NCBI GenBank assembly: GCA_022823225.1
Contig: JAJDXM010000063.1
Span: 1 to 64,000 of the forward strand
DNA length: 64,000 nucleotides
Source of the DNA: Gemmatimonadota bacterium
GTDB taxonomy: Bacteria; Gemmatimonadota; Gemmatimonadetes; Longimicrobiales; Gaopeijiaceae
Reading direction: 5' to 3'
Position numbers and translations under genes: made by a program. Numbering within the stretch: the first letter of the stretch is position 1; every line of letters starts with the position of its first letter. This document shows, in pieces, positions 8,100 to 16,388 of the stretch. The notes below the pieces were generated by a model. That model searched no databases. It was not told the origin of the DNA and worked only from the letters and a program-made list of their open reading frames with translations.

Positions 8100-8887
8100 G
8101 CAAGGCGGCCCGCTCGCTGCTCCGGCTTTTCGTCTGGGCAGCCGGAGCGGCCGCGTGCGCCAGCGGGACCCCCGAACGCGAGCCGCTCCGCGTATTCGCC
8201 GCCTCGTCGCTCACCGAAGCCTTCCAGGAGATGGCAGCAGCCTTCGAGACCGCCTCCCCGGACACGGATGTGGTGCTGGTCTTCGCCGGGAGTCAGGCGT
8301 TGCGCCTTCAGATCGAACAGGGCGCTCAGGCCGACATCTTCGTGTCGGCCAACCACGGCCACATGGAGTCGCTGACGCGCGGAGGCCTGGTGAGTGCTGA
8401 GCGCGTTCTGGCCGAAAACGAGCTGGTGGTGATCGTGCCGCCGGACAATCCGGCCGGGGTCGAATCCTTCGGTGACCTCGCGAAGGTTGAACGCCTTGTG
8501 ATCGGAACCGCGAACGTACCAGTGGGCGCGTACACGCGCGAAGCGCTTCGCCGGGCCGAGACGGACGGGGGTCTTCCCGGGTTCGAAGCGGCGGTCATGG
8601 GCCGTGTGGTCTCCGAGGAGCACAACGTCCGCCTGGTGCGCGCCAAGGTGGAACTCGGGGAGGCCGACGCCGCGATCGTGTATCGAACCGATGCCGTGCC
8701 CGGGCGGGTGCGGACCGTGCAGGTGCCGCCCGGCGTGAACGTGCGGGCACGCTACCTGATCGGGGTGGTGGCAGGTGCAGGCAATCCCGCCGCGGCGGAG
8801 CGGTGGGTGGGGTTCGTGTCGTCGCCGGAAGGACGCCGGATCCTTTCCCGACACGGATTCCTCTCGGATATCACGACTGCGCAGTAG
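8096..8887 (+). CDS. modA: Molybdate ABC transporter, substrate-binding lipoprotein ModA
   Basis: The product is 263 residues with a GTG start overlapping the preceding stop (GTGA). The amino terminus is a lipoprotein-type signal with AAAC placing Cys21 as the lipid anchor. The mature protein has ModA motifs: RVFAASSLTEAFQEMA at the amino end, the oxyanion-binding VFAGSQALRLQIEQGAQAD, and DAAIVYRTDA near the carboxy end. It captures molybdate or tungstate outside the inner membrane and delivers it to ModBC. Neighbours modB and modC follow immediately in the same direction. Confidence 0.9.
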   Translation: MSKAARSLLRLFVWAAGAAACASGTPEREPLRVFAASSLTEAFQEMAAAFETASPDTDVVLVFAGSQALRLQIEQGAQADIFVSANHGHMESLTRGGLVSAERVLAENELVVIVPPDNPAGVESFGDLAKVERLVIGTANVPVGAYTREALRRAETDGGLPGFEAAVMGRVVSEEHNVRLVRAKVELGEADAAIVYRTDAVPGRVRTVQVPPGVNVRARYLIGVVAGAGNPAAAERWVGFVSSPEGRRILSRHGFLSDITTAQ

Positions 8888-8890
8888 GGC

Positions 8891-9739
8891 GTGACCCGGG
8901 GCCGGTCTCTCACGGAGCGGGCGCCGTTCCTCGCCGCCGTCCCGATGTTGCTCATTCTCGCCGTGCCCCTTGTCGCGCTGGCGGGTGCTTCCTCACCGGG
9001 CGACCTCGCCGCCGGAGCGCGCAATCCTCTCTTCGGCCCGGCCCTCTGGCTGAGCACGCGCACTACCCTGGTCAGCCTGGCGGTGGTCGTGCTCGCGGGG
9101 ACACCGCTCGCGTGGTGGATGGCCTCGCGCCCCGGTCGCCGGTCGCGCATCGTGGAGTCGCTCGTGGATCTCCCGATCGTGGTGCCTCCCGCCGTCATGG
9201 GGATTGCGCTCCTCGAGGCCTTCGGACGAAACGGCCTCTTCGGCCCGGCCCTCTCGTCACTGGGGCTTCACATCCCATTCACAACCGCCGCCGTCGTGGC
9301 CGCGCAGATCGTGGTGTCGGCCCCCTTCTACATCCAGGCATCGGCCACCGCATTCCGCCGCGTCGACGAGGACCTTCTGATCGTCGCGCGCACGCTCGGC
9401 CACTCCCGCTCCAGCGCCTTTTTCCGGGTCGCGGTCCCCCTGGCCCTGCCCGGCATGGTGGCGGGCGCAGCCCTCTGCTGGGCGCGTGCACTGGGAGAAT
9501 TCGGCGCCACGCTGCTGTTCGCAGGCAATCTCCCGGGCACCACCCAGACCATGCCGCTCGCGATCTACACCGCGCTGGAGTCGGACGCGCGCGTCGCGGT
9601 CGCTCTCTCCCTCGTCCTTGTCGGCGCCAGCGCCTTCCTTCTCTTCCCCCTCCGCACCGTCCCCGCGCTGATCGTTCGCCGGTTCGGAACCGGAAACCCC
9701 GGCGGCGGCCGTCCCGTCCGGGGAATCGCAGGACCCTAG
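8891..9739 (+). CDS. modB: Molybdate ABC transporter permease ModB
   Basis: The product is 282 residues with a GTG start three bases after the modA stop. It has several hydrophobic spans and the permease EAA-type coupling loop around [19 protein letters not shown], where it contacts the ATPase. The segment [15 protein letters not shown] is typical of ModB. It forms the membrane channel for molybdate with ModC. Tight spacing with modA and modC indicates one transcript. Confidence 0.9.
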   Translation: MTRGRSLTERAPFLAAVPMLLILAVPLVALAGASSPGDLAAGARNPLFGPALWLSTRTTLVSLAVVVLAGTPLAWWMASRPGRRSRIVESLVDLPIVVPPAVMGIALLEAFGRNGLFGPALSSLGLHIPFTTAAVVAAQIVVSAPFYIQASATAFRRVDEDLLIVARTLGHSRSSAFFRVAVPLALPGMVAGAALCWARALGEFGATLLFAGNLPGTTQTMPLAIYTALESDARVAVALSLVLVGASAFLLFPLRTVPALIVRRFGTGNPGGGRPVRGIAGP

Positions 9740-9745
9740 CGTCCC

Positions 9746-10582
9746 GTGGACAGAATCTCCCCGGCACTCGAACGGCTTCATCCACGGACCACCGAGCCCG
9801 TGCAATGGCGTGTCCGCATTGAAGCATCGGCCGGGGACTTCCGCCTCGACGCCGAGATCGAGGGCGACGCCGCCCCGGTCGTCGTCATCGGTCCCAACGG
9901 CTCCGGGAAGACCACGCTGCTGCGTGTCGTGGCCGGCGCGTATCGCCCACACGCCGGCCGGATCCGCATCGGCGACCGGGTGCTCTTCGATTCGGAACGC
10001 GGTATCCGCATTGCGCCGGAGGAACGGCGGGTCGGTTACGTGCCCCAGGGATACGGACTCTTCCCCCACCTGACGGCACTCGACAACGTCGCCTTCGGAA
10101 TGGCCGCCGGAACCGAACGCCGGCCACGGCCCGAGCGCCGCCGCGTGGCGGCCGAACTCCTTGCAGAGGTCGGATGCGCACACCTGGCGCAGCGCTACCC
10201 CGCGACGCTTTCGGGAGGCGAGAAGCAGCGCGTCGCACTGGCCCGCGCGCTCCTCCCCAGGCCCGAAATGCTGCTGCTGGACGAGCCGCTTGCCGCGATG
10301 GACGTCGCCGCCAGGCGGGGCCTCCGCGCCTACCTTGCGCGCCACCTCGCCCAACGCACCCGCCCCGCGATCGTCGTCACGCACGACCCTCGGGACGTCT
10401 GTGCTCTCGGGTCCCCCGTCGTCTGTGTCCTGGAGGAGGGAAGGGTGGTCCAGTCAGGCCCCCGGGAACATCTCGCCGCGCAACCCGCAACCGACTTCGT
10501 CGCCGAGTTCTTCGCGGTCGACCAGTGTCCCGTCCGGGTGGGAGAACCCCCTACCCGCCGCGGACCCTGTACCTCATCGTGA
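9746..10582 (+). CDS. modC: Molybdate ABC transporter ATPase ModC (short form)
   Basis: The product is 278 residues with a GTG start. Walker A is GPNGSGKTTL, the signature is LSGGEKQRVALARALL, and Walker B is MLLLDEPLAAMD, followed by the switch histidine in VVTHD. It energises molybdate import. Canonical ModC proteins of about 350 residues carry a carboxy-terminal molybdate-sensing MOP/TOBE domain. This one ends about 50 residues after the switch region and lacks that domain, which fits sensing having moved to the fused regulator. The final 32 bases overlap the convergent barrel gene. Confidence 0.88.
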   Translation: MDRISPALERLHPRTTEPVQWRVRIEASAGDFRLDAEIEGDAAPVVVIGPNGSGKTTLLRVVAGAYRPHAGRIRIGDRVLFDSERGIRIAPEERRVGYVPQGYGLFPHLTALDNVAFGMAAGTERRPRPERRRVAAELLAEVGCAHLAQRYPATLSGGEKQRVALARALLPRPEMLLLDEPLAAMDVAARRGLRAYLARHLAQRTRPAIVVTHDPRDVCALGSPVVCVLEEGRVVQSGPREHLAAQPATDFVAEFFAVDQCPVRVGEPPTRRGPCTSS

Positions 10583-11162
10583 CCGACAACACCCCGTTGT
10601 AGATCGCGTTCCCCCTGACTGTCGCCTCGACCGCCCGGAGCCCTGCTTCGTAGCGGACGCCGACCGCCCCGCCACGAGTCTCGATCTCGGTCCCCAGGAC
10701 GAGGCTCAGGTCGAAGCGGCTCTCGTTGAAGTCGGCGATGTCCTTGCATCTCTGCTCCGCAAGCTGGCAGCGCAACAGGGCCCCGACGGACACGCCCAGG
10801 AACATGTGGGGCCGAAAGGTCCCTCCGGGAGCGGTACGCAGCTGCGCCAGCAGCGGCAACTGGACGTACGACAGGCGGAAGGCCAGATCACCCGGCCCGC
10901 CCCGCTCCGTCTTTACCGATGAGCCCTTGCTCGAGTAGTAGAGTTCCGGCCGCACGGAGAACGTTTCGGTCAGCGGATAGTCCCCCACGACGCCAATCAT
11001 ATAGGCCGTCCGCCACGTGAATTCGCCGGATCCGCCGCCGATGAAATTGGCCCGCTGGATGCCTCCGATCACCCCGTAGGCCGACTGCGCCTGCGCCACC
11101 GATGTCGGCGCCACAACCAGCAGAGCGGCCAGCAGCGCGGCGCGCCTCATGTCACTCGCCAT
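10551..11162 (-). CDS. Outer-membrane beta-barrel protein (PorT/OmpW-like)
   Basis: The product is 203 residues from ATG 11162 (an alternative ATG lies at 11150). It has a Sec signal peptide cut after AQAQ. The mature part alternates amphipathic strands: GGIQRANFIGG, FSVRPELYYSSKG, LSYVQLPLLAQLRT, VGVRYEAGLRAV, ending in a strand with VTMRYRVRGG. The pattern matches the small outer-membrane barrel domain (PorT/OMP_b-brl_2) common in Bacteroidota and Gemmatimonadota. The last residue is not aromatic. The specific role is unknown. It overlaps the end of modC on the other strand. Confidence 0.75.
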   Translation of the reverse strand: MASDMRRAALLAALLVVAPTSVAQAQSAYGVIGGIQRANFIGGGSGEFTWRTAYMIGVVGDYPLTETFSVRPELYYSSKGSSVKTERGGPGDLAFRLSYVQLPLLAQLRTAPGGTFRPHMFLGVSVGALLRCQLAEQRCKDIADFNESRFDLSLVLGTEIETRGGAVGVRYEAGLRAVEATVRGNAIYNGVLSVTMRYRVRGG

Positions 11163-11295
11163 TCGTCTTGTCCACCTGGTCCCTCCGGCACCGGGGCTGC
11201 AGACAATCCCGTGAAACGCTCTTGACACCCACGGGCTGCTCGTGGGTACCATCTTATGTTGCCACGTCCTCCAAACCAAGGAGCACCGGACGCCC

Positions 11296-11679
11296 ATGAA
11301 ACGCTCGACGACCCTGTTCTTCCTGACTGCCTTCGGGCTCGCCACGGGGCTTGCGGCCTGCGCCAGCGGCGGCTCCGGTGAGCGTGGCCCGCGCCGCGAC
11401 CCCAATCTGATCACCGCCGAGGAGTTGACGGACTTCCCCACGGTATCCGCGCTCGATGCGATTCGCCGCCTGCGGCCCCGGTGGCTGCAGGGACGGGGGA
11501 ACATGCGTCCGCAGCTGGTCCTGGACGGTGCCCGCATGAGCAACCTCGAGGACGGCCTCCAGTCGGTCCAGGCCGCGAGTGTGCGGACCATGCGTTACCT
11601 CAGCGCCTCGGACGCGACGATGCGCTTCGGCACCAACTACATCGGGGGCGCCATCGAGGTGATCACCCGCGGCGGGTAG
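11296..11679 (+). CDS. Small lipoprotein resembling a stand-alone TonB plug domain
   Basis: The product is 127 residues, with a lipoprotein signal ending LATGLAAC (Cys22). The carboxy-terminal 60 residues follow the plug domain of TonB-dependent receptors: PQLVLDGARM, then a helix VQAASVRTMRYL, then DATMRFGTNYIGGAIEVITRGG split over the final strands. No barrel follows; the stop comes right after the plug-like end. Related short plug lipoproteins occur in this lineage. The role is unknown, perhaps as a partner of outer-membrane receptors. Confidence 0.65.
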   Translation: MKRSTTLFFLTAFGLATGLAACASGGSGERGPRRDPNLITAEELTDFPTVSALDAIRRLRPRWLQGRGNMRPQLVLDGARMSNLEDGLQSVQAASVRTMRYLSASDATMRFGTNYIGGAIEVITRGG

Positions 11680-11686
11680 CAGCCCG

Positions 11687-12856
11687 TCAGCTTTGCAGGA
11701 ATCGGCGCGAAAAATCAGTCAGGATCCGAGCACAGGCCTCGATTCCCGACGCCTCCACCCACTCGTCGACCGTATGCGCCTGCGCAATCGATCCCGGTCC
11801 AAAGCAAACGGCCGGCGTTCCGCTCTCGTTGAGGAAGCACGCGTCCACCCACGCCGTCATCCCCTCCACCACCCCCGGCAACCCCGCGCGGCGGCACGCG
11901 CTCACCAGTCCTTCGACCAGCCCGGACGTCACGGGAACCTCTGTTCCCGCCCGGAACAACCCTGCCTCCACCCGGGCGTCCAGTCCCGGGCAGCGCTCCC
12001 CCGCGGCGGCCAGCACCCTGGCCGCCTCGGTCATCACGCGCTCCGCCGCTTCCCCCGGCAGCGTCCGGCGCTCCACGACCAGATGGCACCGATCCGGGTA
12101 GACCGACGGGGCGCTTCCGCCCGAGATCGTGCCGGCGTGGAGCGAAGCGGCGCCGAGGAGCGGATGATCGGTCTCCCGGGCCAGGCGCCGCGACTCCTCC
12201 TCGAACGCCACGAGCACATGCCCCATGTGCGAGATCGCGTCGACACCGGCGTCGGGCCGGGATCCGTGGGCCGCTCGCCCCTCTGCGAACACATCGAGCC
12301 AGAAAAACCCCTTGTGGGCCGGCATCACCGCGAGGCTGGTGGGCTCGCAGACGATTGCCGCATCGGCCGCCACCCCCGAAGCGACCAGCGCCTCCATGCC
12401 GAGCGACGCGTGCTCCTCGTCCGCCGTGAATGCGACGATGAGTCTGCCGGGGATCTCCTCGCCCGCGAGCTGTGCGGCGACGGTCAGTACGCACGCCAAC
12501 CCGGACTTCATGTCCGCGGCTCCCCGGCCGAAAACGCGGCCCTCACGGACCTCGCCGGAGAAGGGGGCCGCCATTTCCCCCACGCCCACCGTGTCGAGAT
12601 GGCCGTTCAGGAGCAGTGACGGACCCGCCCCGGCGCCGCGCCGCGCAACCACGTTGAATCGCCCGTGCGCCACCTCGGTCGTGACCGGCCGGTACCCCCA
12701 CCCCCGCAACCATTCGGCCACCAGCTTCGCGATCTCGCCCTCGCCCGCACCACCGGCTTCCAGTACCGGATTCACCGATGGCGTGCGGACGAGTTCCCGG
12801 GTCATCCTCACCGGATCCGCGCCGTAAGCCGCCTGGTTCCCGTGTCCAGATTTCAC
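11687..12856 (-). CDS. M20-family metallopeptidase (ArgE/DapE-like deacylase)
   Basis: The product is about 389 residues if the GTG at 12856 is used; the open frame extends to an ATG at 12955, and an internal ATG lies at 12805. M20 motifs are intact: LLNGHLDTVGVG, with the first metal histidine and catalytic aspartate, RGAADMKSGLA, then TADEEHASLG with the catalytic glutamates, and a late GFG-type region PAVCFGPGSIAQAHTVDEW with the final histidine. Enzymes of this family remove acyl groups from amino acids such as N-acetylornithine or succinyl-diaminopimelate in the cytosol. The exact substrate cannot be assigned. Confidence 0.85.
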   Translation of the reverse strand: MKSGHGNQAAYGADPVRMTRELVRTPSVNPVLEAGGAGEGEIAKLVAEWLRGWGYRPVTTEVAHGRFNVVARRGAGAGPSLLLNGHLDTVGVGEMAAPFSGEVREGRVFGRGAADMKSGLACVLTVAAQLAGEEIPGRLIVAFTADEEHASLGMEALVASGVAADAAIVCEPTSLAVMPAHKGFFWLDVFAEGRAAHGSRPDAGVDAISHMGHVLVAFEEESRRLARETDHPLLGAASLHAGTISGGSAPSVYPDRCHLVVERRTLPGEAAERVMTEAARVLAAAGERCPGLDARVEAGLFRAGTEVPVTSGLVEGLVSACRRAGLPGVVEGMTAWVDACFLNESGTPAVCFGPGSIAQAHTVDEWVEASGIEACARILTDFSRRFLQS

Positions 12857-13124
12857 GTCACCGTTCAGAAAAAAAGTACACCGCGGCGGCGTCGACACGC
12901 GCGCCACCGGCGGTTCGATTTCCCCTCGAATCCTCGGAAACGTATGTCTTCGCACACGAAACCGCCTCCCGGGGCGCCGTCAGGCCGCGCAGGACTCCAA
13001 CGGCGACTCCAACGGCACGGTAATTGCTAAGATTAATGTCACCGGCCGGGAAGCCCGGCGCGCGGCACGAAACCCGCACACCGGTTCCGGCGTTCGCCAA
13101 CACTGCAGCACAAAGGAGGGTGCG

Positions 13125-13304
13125 ATTCGCAAGTTCACCGTCAATCTGCTGGGCGCGGCAGCGCTCGTCGCAGCGGGCTACGCACTCCTCCGCCAGGGAA
13201 GCAGCCGGTCCGAGCAGGATGAGGCTCGGAACGAAGATGTCCCTGCGGGAGAGAAGGATCCCGGCAACATCCGGCTGGACAAGCTGAGAGAGCTGGGGAT
13301 CTGA
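13125..13304 (+). CDS. Small single-span membrane protein with apparent ATT start
   Basis: A 59-residue frame reads IRKFTVNLLGAAALVAAGYA, then a charged tail ending in RLDKLRELGI. The profile is a positive amino terminus, one transmembrane helix and an acidic cytosolic or periplasmic tail. An excellent ribosome binding site AAAGGAGG (13112-13119) sits five bases before an ATT codon. No ATG, GTG or TTG exists in frame nearby. A GTG at 13120 belongs to another frame with an implausible product. A strong terminator follows at 13368. ATT initiation is rare, so a sequencing error is the alternative. Confidence 0.55.
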   Translation: MRKFTVNLLGAAALVAAGYALLRQGSSRSEQDEARNEDVPAGEKDPGNIRLDKLRELGI

Positions 13305-13367
13305 TCCCGGCCTGGGAGAGTCCCAGGCTGCCGGATTGGGCCCGCCGTCGAGCAAGGCGGCGCCAGG

Positions 13368-13402
13368 AAAGGGGGGCGACCCGTCACGGGTCGCCCCCCT
13401 TT
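13368..13402. terminator. Perfect 16-bp hairpin terminator, bidirectional
   Basis: The 16 bases at 13368-13383, beginning AAAGGGGGG, pair perfectly with 13387-13402 around a three-base TCA loop, and the stem has A/T tracts at both ends. It lies between the convergent small membrane protein gene and the ferredoxin gene, so it can end both transcripts. Confidence 0.85.
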
Positions 13403-13407
13403 GTCGT

Positions 13408-13641
13408 CTATTCGAAGTGGTTCGCGTTTTTCTCGATATAGTCGGACCACTCGGGCGGGACGTCGGTGTCCGGGAAGATGGCCTGCACCGGGCACTCGGG
13501 TTCGCATGCACCGCAATCGATGCACTCGTCAGGGTGGATCAGGTACTGCTCGCCCGCTTCATAGATGCAATCCACCGGACAGACTTCGACGCAACTTGCG
13601 TCCTTGGTTCCGATGCAGGGCTCGGTGATGATGTATGTCAA
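13408..13641 (-). CDS. fdxA: 7Fe ferredoxin (FdxA type)
   Basis: The product is 77 residues. Cysteines at 9, 17, 21 and 25, and at 43, 46 and 50 with C40, give the seven-iron pattern: [17 protein letters not shown] near the start and [12 protein letters not shown] in the middle, for one 3Fe-4S and one 4Fe-4S cluster. The carboxy-terminal [12 protein letters not shown] matches the FdxA family. It is a soluble low-potential electron carrier. The perfect hairpin at 13368 terminates its transcript. Confidence 0.92.
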   Translation of the reverse strand: MTYIITEPCIGTKDASCVEVCPVDCIYEAGEQYLIHPDECIDCGACEPECPVQAIFPDTDVPPEWSDYIEKNANHFE

Positions 13642-13725
13642 CGCTGCCTCTGTCGATTTCCGTGTGATTGGCGGACCTTATGATTGCCGATCGCCATCCC
13701 CTTGGCAACCCTGGGAGTGGCGGGT

Positions 13726-14613
13726 TCAGCCGCGTGCCGCCAGCGACTGGCGGAAGTGCTTCACGGTGGCGGTGGCCGCTCTTTCCAGCCCGGGGGTGGG
13801 CTCCTCCAGGGGGTGGGCGGCCTCGAAGGTGTGACCCGAACCTCCCACCTCAACGAGTTGCGACCCGGCGCAGGCGCCGGCCAGCGCCCGGGCCTCGTGC
13901 ACGGGCACGGTGAGATCCCCGGTTCCGTGAACGATCAGCCAGGGCACGCGCACCCGCGACGCGGCCGCCAGAACATCGAACCGCGCCGGGTTCGCCCTGA
14001 GGTCGTCCAGAACCGAGCGGTAGAGAGGCATTTCCTGTCCCGTGCGCGCATTAAGTACCCAGGTCACTCCCCTCTCCGCCCAGTCCCGCTCCTGCTCGGG
14101 CGACCAGCGATGAAATGTGGAGACCGCGGCCCACGTCGCAAGCGACGACACCACTCCGCTCTCGGCCGCAACGATCACGCCGTTGCCGCCGCCGCGGCTG
14201 TGCCCCAGCACCCCAAGTGTGTCCGGAGCCCTGCCGCGGCTCCACTCACCGGCCGCGGCGCGCTCGACCATCCAGTGAAGGTCGTCCACCTCGCGGCCGA
14301 CCGTGTTGCGGCCGAAGGCTTCCAGATCGGTGAAGTCCAGCAGACCGGGGCCCACACCGTTCAGCGACGTGTTGAAGGAGATGACCAGGTGGCCGTCCCT
14401 GGCGAGGCTCTCGCACACCCAGGGGAAGAAGCCCCAATCCTTGAAGCCCTTGAAACCGTGCGCGACGATCACCGCCGAACGGGGCACGCCCCGTGCCGGG
14501 CGCCGCACATCCGCGCGAATGACGTCGCCGTGCGGGGGGGTGGTCTCGACCCGCGCATGCACGACTTCCCGGCGTTCCCGGGCACCTTCCCCCGCTCCCG
14601 TCCGACCCGTCAT
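13726..14613 (-). CDS. Alpha/beta hydrolase (dienelactone hydrolase-like)
   Basis: The product is 295 residues from ATG 14613, which overlaps the stop of the adenosyltransferase gene as ATGA. The alpha/beta hydrolase fold is shown by VIVAHGFKGFKDWGF (oxyanion region), the nucleophile elbow GVLGHSRGGGN with Ser in GHSRG, the acid-bearing strand VPWLIVHGTGD and a late histidine in GSGHTFEA. It probably acts as a cytosolic esterase or peptidase. It is the last gene of a three-gene operon with the cobalamin adenosyltransferase. Confidence 0.82.
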   Translation of the reverse strand: MTGRTGAGEGARERREVVHARVETTPPHGDVIRADVRRPARGVPRSAVIVAHGFKGFKDWGFFPWVCESLARDGHLVISFNTSLNGVGPGLLDFTDLEAFGRNTVGREVDDLHWMVERAAAGEWSRGRAPDTLGVLGHSRGGGNGVIVAAESGVVSSLATWAAVSTFHRWSPEQERDWAERGVTWVLNARTGQEMPLYRSVLDDLRANPARFDVLAAASRVRVPWLIVHGTGDLTVPVHEARALAGACAGSQLVEVGGSGHTFEAAHPLEEPTPGLERAATATVKHFRQSLAARG

Positions 14614-15167
14614 GCGCCGCCTTGCCACTCGACATCGCCCCGTCCGGCGAGGTGGTTTTCGACCCGCGCGGCCGCGAAGAGATAGTCGGAGAGGCGGTTG
14701 AGGTACGAGGTGATCTCTCCCGCCACATGCGACCGGCCCGCCAGCGCGACGACCCGCCGCTCCGCCCGGCGGCAAACGGCGCGCGCCGCATGAAGGTGAC
14801 AGGCACCTTCGCTCCCACCGGGCAGAACGAACTTCCGCAGCGGAGCGCAAACCCCGGTCGCGGCGTCGATCCACGACTCGAGCTCCGCGATCCGCGTCGC
14901 CGGCAGTTCCGGCAGCTCCGGCGGGCGTCTCCCGGGACGCGCCGGGGGCGTGGCCAGATGCGCCCCGATTGCGAAGAGGTCCGCCTGAAGGGCGCCTAGC
15001 TGCTCCCGTGTCGCCGTATCCGACACATGCAACCGCGCGAGTCCGATCGACGTGCTGAGCTCGTCGACCGATCCGTAGGCTTCGACCCTCGGGTCGTCCT
15101 TCGGGATCCGCCCACCTCCTAAAAAGCCGGTCTCGCCACCGTCCCCGCGCCGCGTATAGATCTTCAC
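14610..15167 (-). CDS. Cob(I)alamin adenosyltransferase, PduO type
   Basis: The product is 185 residues. The amino-terminal ATP-binding signature KIYTRRGDGGETGFLGGGRI is followed by DDPRVEAYGSVDELSTSIGLARL and, in the last third, CRRAERRVVAL and TSYLNRLSDYLFAAAR, all diagnostic of PduO-type ATR. It transfers adenosyl from ATP to cob(I)alamin, producing the coenzyme for B12-dependent mutases. The start overlaps the preceding gene's stop by four bases, and its own stop overlaps the hydrolase start the same way. Confidence 0.92.
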   Translation of the reverse strand: MKIYTRRGDGGETGFLGGGRIPKDDPRVEAYGSVDELSTSIGLARLHVSDTATREQLGALQADLFAIGAHLATPPARPGRRPPELPELPATRIAELESWIDAATGVCAPLRKFVLPGGSEGACHLHAARAVCRRAERRVVALAGRSHVAGEITSYLNRLSDYLFAAARVENHLAGRGDVEWQGGA

Positions 15168-15421
15168 CTCGGTCTCAGCCTTGTGAAGTCCCGGATCGCC
15201 TTGGCCTTGTCGAGCAGGCTCGACCCCTCCGGCTCGTCCTTCTCGCCCAGGCCGGCCAGGGCGTCGCGCAGATCAAGCATGACCTCCAGCATGACCTGGT
15301 CGCGCTGAAACCCGAAGTCCAGCGCATCCATCCGACTCTGGTCATCCGTCTTCGCCGCCTTCTCGAACGCCTCCTTGTACACCGCCTCGAGGCTTCCGAT
15401 AATCCGTGTTCTCGCACGCAT
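15164..15421 (-). CDS. Small helical protein, unknown, operon leader of the ATR gene
   Basis: The product is 85 residues from ATG 15421, preceded by AGAGGCGA. It is predicted to be entirely helical and highly charged (SLEAVYKEAFEKAAKTDDQS, DQVMLEVMLDLRDAL). There is no signal peptide, membrane span or recognised domain. Four-base overlap with the adenosyltransferase gene implies translational coupling. The open frame reaches further upstream but becomes arginine- and proline-rich, antisense to the DsbA-like gene region. Confidence 0.65.
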   Translation of the reverse strand: MRARTRIIGSLEAVYKEAFEKAAKTDDQSRMDALDFGFQRDQVMLEVMLDLRDALAGLGEKDEPEGSSLLDKAKAIRDFTRLRPR

Positions 15422-15632
15422 TCGCCTCTGCCTGGCGTTTCCTCGTTCGTGGGGCCGGGGCGGCACGATGCCTCCACTCGATCCGCGTAAGCAAGCCCCG
15501 GCCGGACGCTCGCACAAGGGCACGGGGTGGCGTGAGCGGTGCCATTCTGCCAGGATTCTCGTGCTGGAGGCCGTCCGCGCCCATCCGCGCGGCGGCGAGA
15601 CAGGCGGGCTGCACCACGGGAGTGAACAGGAC

Positions 15633-16388
15633 GTGAGACGCAACACACGCGGCGCCGGGTACGTTGTCATGGTCGCCGGGTCGCTGATCGTGGCGCCGGC
15701 GTGCGGCGGCGCGGGCGGCGGGAGTGGCACACCTTCCGAGTCGGCACCGTCATCGCTGCTCCCCGGGGGCGGCTCCGGTCCCGGGCTTCCCGCCCAGGGG
15801 CTCGCGCTCGACGATATCGGCTTCGACTTCGGCGCGACCGACGCCCCCATCAAGGTGGTCGAGTTCAGCGATTTCGGATGCGGCTACTGCAGGCGTTTTC
15901 ACAGCGAGAAGTTTCCCACCCTGATGACCGACTACATCGAGACGGGCAAGGTGCAGTGGAAGTACGTGACCTTCGTCAGCGGCATGTTCCCGAACGGCAG
16001 AGCCGCCGCCCTGGCGGGGGAGTGCGTGGGCGAACAGGGACACTTCGCGCCCATGAGCGACCTGCTCTACCAGCGCCAGCCCGAATGGAGGAGCGAGTCG
16101 GACCCCGCCGACGTGTTCGAGGCCCTGGCCGTCGAGGCGGGCGCCGAAGCGAGGCGGTACCGCGAGTGCGTAGCCGAAGAGCGTCCCGCTGAACGGCTTC
16201 GCAGCGGCTTCCTCACCGGAGCCCGGCTGGGCGTGCGCGGCACCCCCACCTTCATCATCAACGGGATTCCCCTGGTGGGTGATCAGCCGCTTTCCATGTG
16301 GGCCGACATATTCACTGCCATCGGGGCCGCGGCCGCGAACGCGAACGAGCCCGGCGGCGGGGCGCCGCCACCCGAACCTCGTCCATGA
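15633..16388 (+). CDS. DsbA-family thiol oxidoreductase lipoprotein
   Basis: The product is 251 residues from a GTG at 15633 (an in-frame ATG lies 12 codons later). A hydrophobic signal leads to APAC, with Cys24 as possible lipid site, followed by a Gly/Ser/Pro linker. The thioredoxin-fold domain starts about residue 62. The active-site CGYC is at 83-86, and the cis-proline loop is GVRGTPTFIINGIPL. The insert helical domain is present, as in DsbA/DsbG relatives. It acts on disulfides in the periplasm. The carboxy terminus overlaps the convergent membrane protein gene by 77 bases. Confidence 0.82.
   Translation: MRRNTRGAGYVVMVAGSLIVAPACGGAGGGSGTPSESAPSSLLPGGGSGPGLPAQGLALDDIGFDFGATDAPIKVVEFSDFGCGYCRRFHSEKFPTLMTDYIETGKVQWKYVTFVSGMFPNGRAAALAGECVGEQGHFAPMSDLLYQRQPEWRSESDPADVFEALAVEAGAEARRYRECVAEERPAERLRSGFLTGARLGVRGTPTFIINGIPLVGDQPLSMWADIFTAIGAAAANANEPGGGAPPPEPRP

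Noticed and set aside
13024-13287. Frame overlapping the ATT-started membrane protein
   Set aside because: Its product is Arg/Ser-rich without helix or domain, whereas the other frame gives a clean transmembrane helix at correct distance from the ribosome site.
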